Of a stretch of 8,958 nucleotides of DNA, positions 5,331 through 8,958 are shown one piece after another. Both the position numbers and the translations under genes were made by a program. The notes below the pieces were generated by a model. It did no database searches. It saw nothing but the letters and a program-made list of their open reading frames with translations, and was not told the DNA's origin. The stretch is taken from positions 1 to 8,958 of the forward strand of contig JAHHUB010000064.1 in the NCBI GenBank assembly GCA_020024175.1. Reading direction: 5' to 3'. The stretch comes from Oscillospiraceae bacterium (GTDB lineage: Bacteria > Bacillota > Clostridia > Oscillospirales > Ruminococcaceae). Within the stretch, counting starts at the first letter, position 1. Every line of letters starts with the position of its first letter.

Positions 5331-7409
5331 ATGCTTAAAAATTACGAAAGAGCAAAAAATCTGATGAATGGAGGACGTTTGGTTAAAAACGCTGTACATG
5401 GCGGAAAATGGATAAATGACACCGAATATCACTACAAAAAATATCCTATCGGTGAGAATGAATACAAACATTTTGAAATCAATACTTTGACAGGTGAAAA
5501 AAAAGAAGTTGAAGAACTTCCAAAAAGCAAGGACTGTTCCTATTCTCCCGATGGAAAATATCAGGTAATTGCAAAAGATAACAACTTATTTCTTAAAAAT
5601 CTGGAAAATGAGCAGTTAAAACAAATTACTTTTGATGGCAAAGAAAATTATTCCTATGGCACTATTTGCGGAACCTGTGAACCAATTAAACATTTATTTA
5701 ACAAAACAGAAACCTGTGCCGGTGTTCTTTGGAATAAAGAAAGTAATAAGCTTATTACCTATATTTTGGATGACAGAGATGTAAAGGATTTATATGTTGT
5801 TCAGAATGTAACCCGTGATAAGGAAAATCCCCGTCCTATTCTCCATAAAGTAAAATATTCACTTCCGGGTGATGAAGAAATTATAAAAGCACATTTATAC
5901 ATTTATGATTTAGAAAAAGACAAATTAATCCCTGTTGATTTCCCTGCTCTGCCTGTAAATTTCATTCCACCTATTTCCGATGGCTGCATGAAAGCTGCAT
6001 GGACAAATAACGGAAAAGAAATTTATTTTACAGCTATGAATCGTTACTTTAACGAAGCTAAACTTGTTTTGGCTGACCCCGAAACAGGCAAAACCCGCAT
6101 TTTGCTGGAAGAAAAAACTGATACTTTCTTTTTCTATGATTCCTACGGGCAAAGTGATGGCGGCATAGATTATAATTTTACCAACTATGTATTTTCAGAC
6201 AAACCCTATTTTATTTGGCAAAGCCAAAAATCAGGATATAACCATCTGTATTTGCACGATAAAAACAGCGGAAAAGAAATCTGTCAGCTTACAAGCGGCG
6301 AATTTGAAGCTGTATCTTTGGCAAAAGTAAATGAAGAAACAGGAGAAATTTTCTTTACTGCAAGAGGCTTGGACATTTTCTCCGACCCCTATTATCAAAC
6401 ATTGTGTAAAGTTGATGTAACCGGAAAAAATTTTGAGATTTTAGCTAAGGAAGATGGGTTCCACAGAACCGACCTTTCCCCTGACGGAAAAAGATTTATT
6501 GACATAGTTTCCAAAATAGATATGCCTCCTGTTGCTAAAATCATAGAAACAGAAAGCAAAAAAGAAATCATATTTGAAACTGCTGACATTACCGAACTTC
6601 TTAAAGCCGGATATGTTATTCCAAAAAGATTTTCATATCTTAACGAAGACGGCATAAGACTTTACGGAATTATTGTTCTCCCTCCGGACATCGGAGAAAA
6701 AGCTCCTCTTATTGACTATATCTATGGTGGTGTTCAATGCCCAAATGTGCCTAAGGAATTTACATGGGAAGCCGAAAAAGAATGTATGGGCAGTTTGCAA
6801 TCCTATGCTCAATTTGGAATTATAGGTATAATTTTAGACGGAGTAGGTACACCTCAAAGAGGAAAAGCTTTCCATGATGTAAGCTATAAAAATTTAGGCG
6901 GTGCCGCAGGACTTAAAGACCATGTATACATTTTGGATAAACTGGCTGAAGATTACCCTCAGATAGATACAGACAAAGTTGGTATTTGGGGAGTTTCAGG
7001 GGGAGGATATGCTACATTCCGTGCTATGTGTTTATACCCCGATACATATAAAGTAGGAGTTTCTTACTCAGGCAACCATAACGAAAGAACTTATTGTACT
7101 GCATGGGTTGAAAGATACAACGGTGAATATGACGAAAAAATGTATGATGATCAGCAAAACAGCCTTTTAGCCAAAAATCTCAAAGGCAAGCTTTTCATAG
7201 CTCATGGGGATATTGATGATAATGTTAATGTATGCAACACCTTGGGTGTTGTAGATGCTTTGATTCAAAATAACAAAGATTTTGATATGATGATTGTGCC
7301 TAATACTTTCCACGATATGTGCAGAACAGATTATATGATACGCAAAAAATGGGATTACTTTGTTAAAAACCTTTTGGGTCAGGAACCTCCCAAAGAATTT
7401 GAAATGTAA
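5331..7409 (+). CDS. S9 family serine peptidase (prolyl oligopeptidase / DPP-IV type)
   Basis: A 692-aa cytoplasmic peptidase: no signal peptide or membrane segment is visible. The first roughly 430 residues form the DPP-IV-type beta-propeller that gates access to the active site; the rest is the alpha/beta-hydrolase domain. Catalytic residues by motif are Ser556 in GIWGVSGGGY, Asp629 in HGDIDDNV and His661 in NTFHDM. Tyr465 in DYIYGG matches the oxyanion tyrosine of DPP-IV. DGVGTPQRGKAFH then LGGAAGLKDH are further S9 landmarks. The double glutamate that DPP-IV uses to hold a substrate N-terminus is not seen in the matching propeller region (about 105-140), so dipeptidyl-peptidase activity should not be assumed. 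Family members cleave short peptides, often after proline. The gene is single, divergent from the transporter operon, and ends in a strong terminator, which fits processing of imported peptides. Confidence 0.93.
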   Translation: MLKNYERAKNLMNGGRLVKNAVHGGKWINDTEYHYKKYPIGENEYKHFEINTLTGEKKEVEELPKSKDCSYSPDGKYQVIAKDNNLFLKNLENEQLKQITFDGKENYSYGTICGTCEPIKHLFNKTETCAGVLWNKESNKLITYILDDRDVKDLYVVQNVTRDKENPRPILHKVKYSLPGDEEIIKAHLYIYDLEKDKLIPVDFPALPVNFIPPISDGCMKAAWTNNGKEIYFTAMNRYFNEAKLVLADPETGKTRILLEEKTDTFFFYDSYGQSDGGIDYNFTNYVFSDKPYFIWQSQKSGYNHLYLHDKNSGKEICQLTSGEFEAVSLAKVNEETGEIFFTARGLDIFSDPYYQTLCKVDVTGKNFEILAKEDGFHRTDLSPDGKRFIDIVSKIDMPPVAKIIETESKKEIIFETADITELLKAGYVIPKRFSYLNEDGIRLYGIIVLPPDIGEKAPLIDYIYGGVQCPNVPKEFTWEAEKECMGSLQSYAQFGIIGIILDGVGTPQRGKAFHDVSYKNLGGAAGLKDHVYILDKLAEDYPQIDTDKVGIWGVSGGGYATFRAMCLYPDTYKVGVSYSGNHNERTYCTAWVERYNGEYDEKMYDDQQNSLLAKNLKGKLFIAHGDIDDNVNVCNTLGVVDALIQNNKDFDMMIVPNTFHDMCRTDYMIRKKWDYFVKNLLGQEPPKEFEM

Positions 7410-7493
7410 TTTATCTATTAAATTTTAAACAAATAATCTCCTCCATAAATATATTTAAGCAAAATTAATCTGTGTACTTTTATTAAGTAAAGC

Positions 7494-7536
7494 AAATCAC
7501 CCACAAACAGGGTTCATTTCTGTTTGTGGGTGATTT
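7494..7536. terminator. Bidirectional rho-independent terminator between convergent genes
   Basis: AAATCACCCACAAACAG (7494-7510) pairs perfectly over 17 bp with CTGTTTGTGGGTGATTT (7520-7536) around a 9-base loop. The A-rich and T-rich ends of the stem provide a short U stretch in either direction, followed by TTTTATC on the plus strand. It lies between the peptidase gene (ends 7409) and the convergent aldolase gene (ends 7575) and can serve both. Confidence 0.88.
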
Positions 7537-7574
7537 TATCATTTGATATATAAGTTTTGATATTGTATTAAATC

Positions 7575-8615
7575 CTATTTATTATTTTTAACTTCTTCTG
7601 TCCATCTTGTTAAATCATCAACAAAAGCATGGCATTGCTCAAAGTATGTAGCCCAACAAGTTACAAGACGAATACAGTTTCGGCCGTCATTTGTTTTATG
7701 GTGATAGGTGTATTGATATTTTGTATCAATCTTTTTGAGGATTTCATCGGAGAATATTGGAAATAGCTGATTTGATCTGCTTTCTGTGAGCAAATCATAC
7801 CCCAGATTTTCTATGCCTTCACGAATAATTGTCATAGCATCGTTGGCATGATGAGCAAGTTCCATAAACAAGCCATCACGGAATAATTCTTCAAACTGAA
7901 TACCAAGAATTCTTCCCTTAGCCAGCATAGCACCTCTTTGTCTTAAAATACGGCGAAAATTGGGTTTAAGATCATCATTTACAATTACCATAGCTTCTCC
8001 CATAAGTGCACCATTCTTAGTACCTCCAATGTAAAAAGCATCACAAAGACGTCCATAGTCTTCAAATGTAAGATTGGAGCACGCAAGAGCAGAGCCAATT
8101 CTGGCACCATCTATATAGAAAAGCATACCATGGCTGTGGCAAAATTCAGACAATTTTTCCAAATCTTCTCTGCTGTAAACTGTTCCTAACTCTGTTATAT
8201 TTGATATATATACCATTCCTGGGTTAGGAGTAAACACAGTACTGTTTATATCATAAGCATGCTGAAGGTTTTCAACCGTCAATTTTCCGTCAACTGTAGG
8301 TTCCAAAAGAAGTTTATGACCTGTTACTTCCAAAGCCCCAGATTCCCATTCATTGGGATGACCTGTCTGAGCACATATAATGCCATCTGCTGCTCTGAGA
8401 AATGCCGCAGATGCCAAAAGGTTTGTCTGGGTACCTCCCGAAATGAAGTGAACATCCGCATCAGGTACTCCCACTATTTTTCTGATATAATCAGCCGCTG
8501 TTTTGCAGTGGTCGTCAGTACCGTATCCGGGGCATTGAACAAAATTAGTATCAGAAATTGCTTTCAATATATTAGGGTGAACTGATTCACTGTAGTCATT
8601 AACAAAGCTGTACAT
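7575..8615 (-). CDS. Threonine aldolase family protein (PLP-dependent, low-specificity L-threonine aldolase type)
   Basis: A 346-aa fold-type I PLP enzyme of the beta-eliminating lyase/threonine aldolase family, expected to split L-threonine or L-allo-threonine into glycine and acetaldehyde in the cytoplasm. The N-terminus NDYSESVHPNILKAI and PGYGTDDHCKTA (29-40) match the Firmicutes form of the family. FISGGTQTN (57-65) is the PLP-phosphate-binding loop, His86 in QTGHP would stack on the cofactor, Asp169 and Arg172 in YIDGARIGSA bind the pyridine nitrogen and substrate, and Lys200 in YIGGTKNGAL is the Schiff-base lysine. Length is normal for the family (about 330-350). AGAAGGAA precedes the ATG with a 6-base spacer. 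It has its own promoter and faces the peptidase gene, so it is a separate unit. Related aminotransferase-like members exist, so substrate is a family-level call. Confidence 0.92.
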   Translation of the reverse strand: MYSFVNDYSESVHPNILKAISDTNFVQCPGYGTDDHCKTAADYIRKIVGVPDADVHFISGGTQTNLLASAAFLRAADGIICAQTGHPNEWESGALEVTGHKLLLEPTVDGKLTVENLQHAYDINSTVFTPNPGMVYISNITELGTVYSREDLEKLSEFCHSHGMLFYIDGARIGSALACSNLTFEDYGRLCDAFYIGGTKNGALMGEAMVIVNDDLKPNFRRILRQRGAMLAKGRILGIQFEELFRDGLFMELAHHANDAMTIIREGIENLGYDLLTESRSNQLFPIFSDEILKKIDTKYQYTYHHKTNDGRNCIRLVTCWATYFEQCHAFVDDLTRWTEEVKNNK

Positions 8616-8958
8616 ATTAAATTCCTTCTCTCGTCAAAATTGTCAAATATCTTTGTTATTTATTGTTGTTATTGTATATCCGGAATTCCAAGCATAGTAT
8701 ACTACCATCATGAAAACTTTGTCAATAAAATATCAAAAATATTTTTTCAAAACAACTTTTAATCATGGTTTTGCATAAAAAATAGATTTATTTTTGATTA
8801 AAATTGTCTATTTTACAGCTAATTTATTTTGAAAAAACAGGCATTTGTCCTCTATACAAAGACATATTGAGGTTTTATTGATTTTTATGTGTTTCTCTGC
8901 CGTACACTTTTGAACTCGTATTTTATTGAAAAATATTACATTTTTATATAATATTTCT
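8616..8958. other. Right-end non-coding region upstream of the aldolase gene
   Basis: These 343 AT-rich bases hold the ribosome binding site, leader and promoter of the aldolase gene (to about 8725). Beyond that I see no credible gene on either strand, only very short frames without ribosome binding sites. Several AT-only dyads occur (8779-8814, 8931-8956), but base composition explains them. Confidence 0.6.
8696..8725 (-). promoter_or_regulatory. Predicted sigma-A promoter of the threonine aldolase gene
   Basis: On the minus strand a perfect TTGACA (8725-8720) is followed after 18 bases by TATACT (8701-8696), one mismatch from TATAAT. Transcription would start near 8689, giving a leader of about 75 bases before the ATG at 8615. 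This supports transcription independent of any gene to the right. Confidence 0.7.

Noticed and set aside
8633..8646. Closely spaced TTGAC repeats in the aldolase leader as extra promoters
   Set aside because: They lie within about 30 bases of the start codon, leaving no room for a -10 element and a transcript start upstream of the ribosome binding site.
8682..8689. GGAATTCC palindrome near the predicted aldolase transcription start
   Set aside because: An 8-bp palindrome is common by chance and shows no extended symmetry.
8779..8814. AAAATAGA ... TCTATTTT hairpin as a terminator
   Set aside because: The stem is almost entirely A/T with an internal loop and has no GC core; no upstream gene is visible for it to terminate.
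8931..8956. AAATATTA ... TAATATTT inverted repeat at the right edge
   Set aside because: It is pure A/T and explained by composition; there is no associated gene or target-site duplication.

Overview
The window reads as ordinary chromosome of a low-GC Gram-positive bacterium, most likely an anaerobe of the class Clostridia. That inference rests on AT-rich DNA, strong AGGAGG-type ribosome binding sites, TTG as well as ATG starts, a lipoprotein-type solute-binding protein and sigma-A-like promoters. Genus and species cannot be named from the sequence. I see no rRNA, tRNA, CRISPR array, insertion sequence, phage gene or plasmid gene.

Layout. From the left edge to about 4975 the minus strand carries a five-gene ABC importer operon of the oligopeptide (Opp/Dpp) type. 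In transcription order (right to left) it holds a binding lipoprotein (3404-4975), a DppB-like permease (2346-3317), a DppC-like permease (1457-2311), a DppD-like ATPase (486-1445) and a DppF-like ATPase (1-459, cut by the window edge before its signature motif). A perfect 13-bp hairpin lies between the lipoprotein gene and the first permease gene. Downstream genes follow with gaps of 11 to 34 bp. A 355-bp divergent intergenic region (4976-5330) then carries a promoter in each direction, a 12-bp perfect palindrome at the transporter promoter, a 9-bp inverted repeat and one exact DnaA-box match. On the plus strand, 5331-7409 encodes a cytoplasmic prolyl-oligopeptidase/DPP-IV-type (S9) serine peptidase with a complete Ser-Asp-His triad. 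A strong bidirectional terminator (7494-7536) separates it from a convergent minus-strand gene (7575-8615) for a PLP-dependent threonine-aldolase-family enzyme with its own near-consensus promoter. The right-hand 343 bases are AT-rich and non-coding.

How the genes may work together. A likely reading is uptake and use of peptides: the importer brings short peptides in, the divergent S9 peptidase cleaves them (possibly proline-containing ones), and the threonine aldolase, transcribed separately, turns one of the freed amino acids into glycine and acetaldehyde. The first two steps are supported by family and gene arrangement. The link to threonine aldolase is only proximity. The transporter's substrate cannot be settled from sequence, because this superfamily also carries oligosaccharides, nickel and opines.

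No clearly undescribed system was found. The points most worth following are regulatory: the palindrome at the transporter promoter, the inverted repeat with the DnaA box, and the intra-operon hairpin. Several starts were placed downstream of the longest open frame because of ribosome binding sites.
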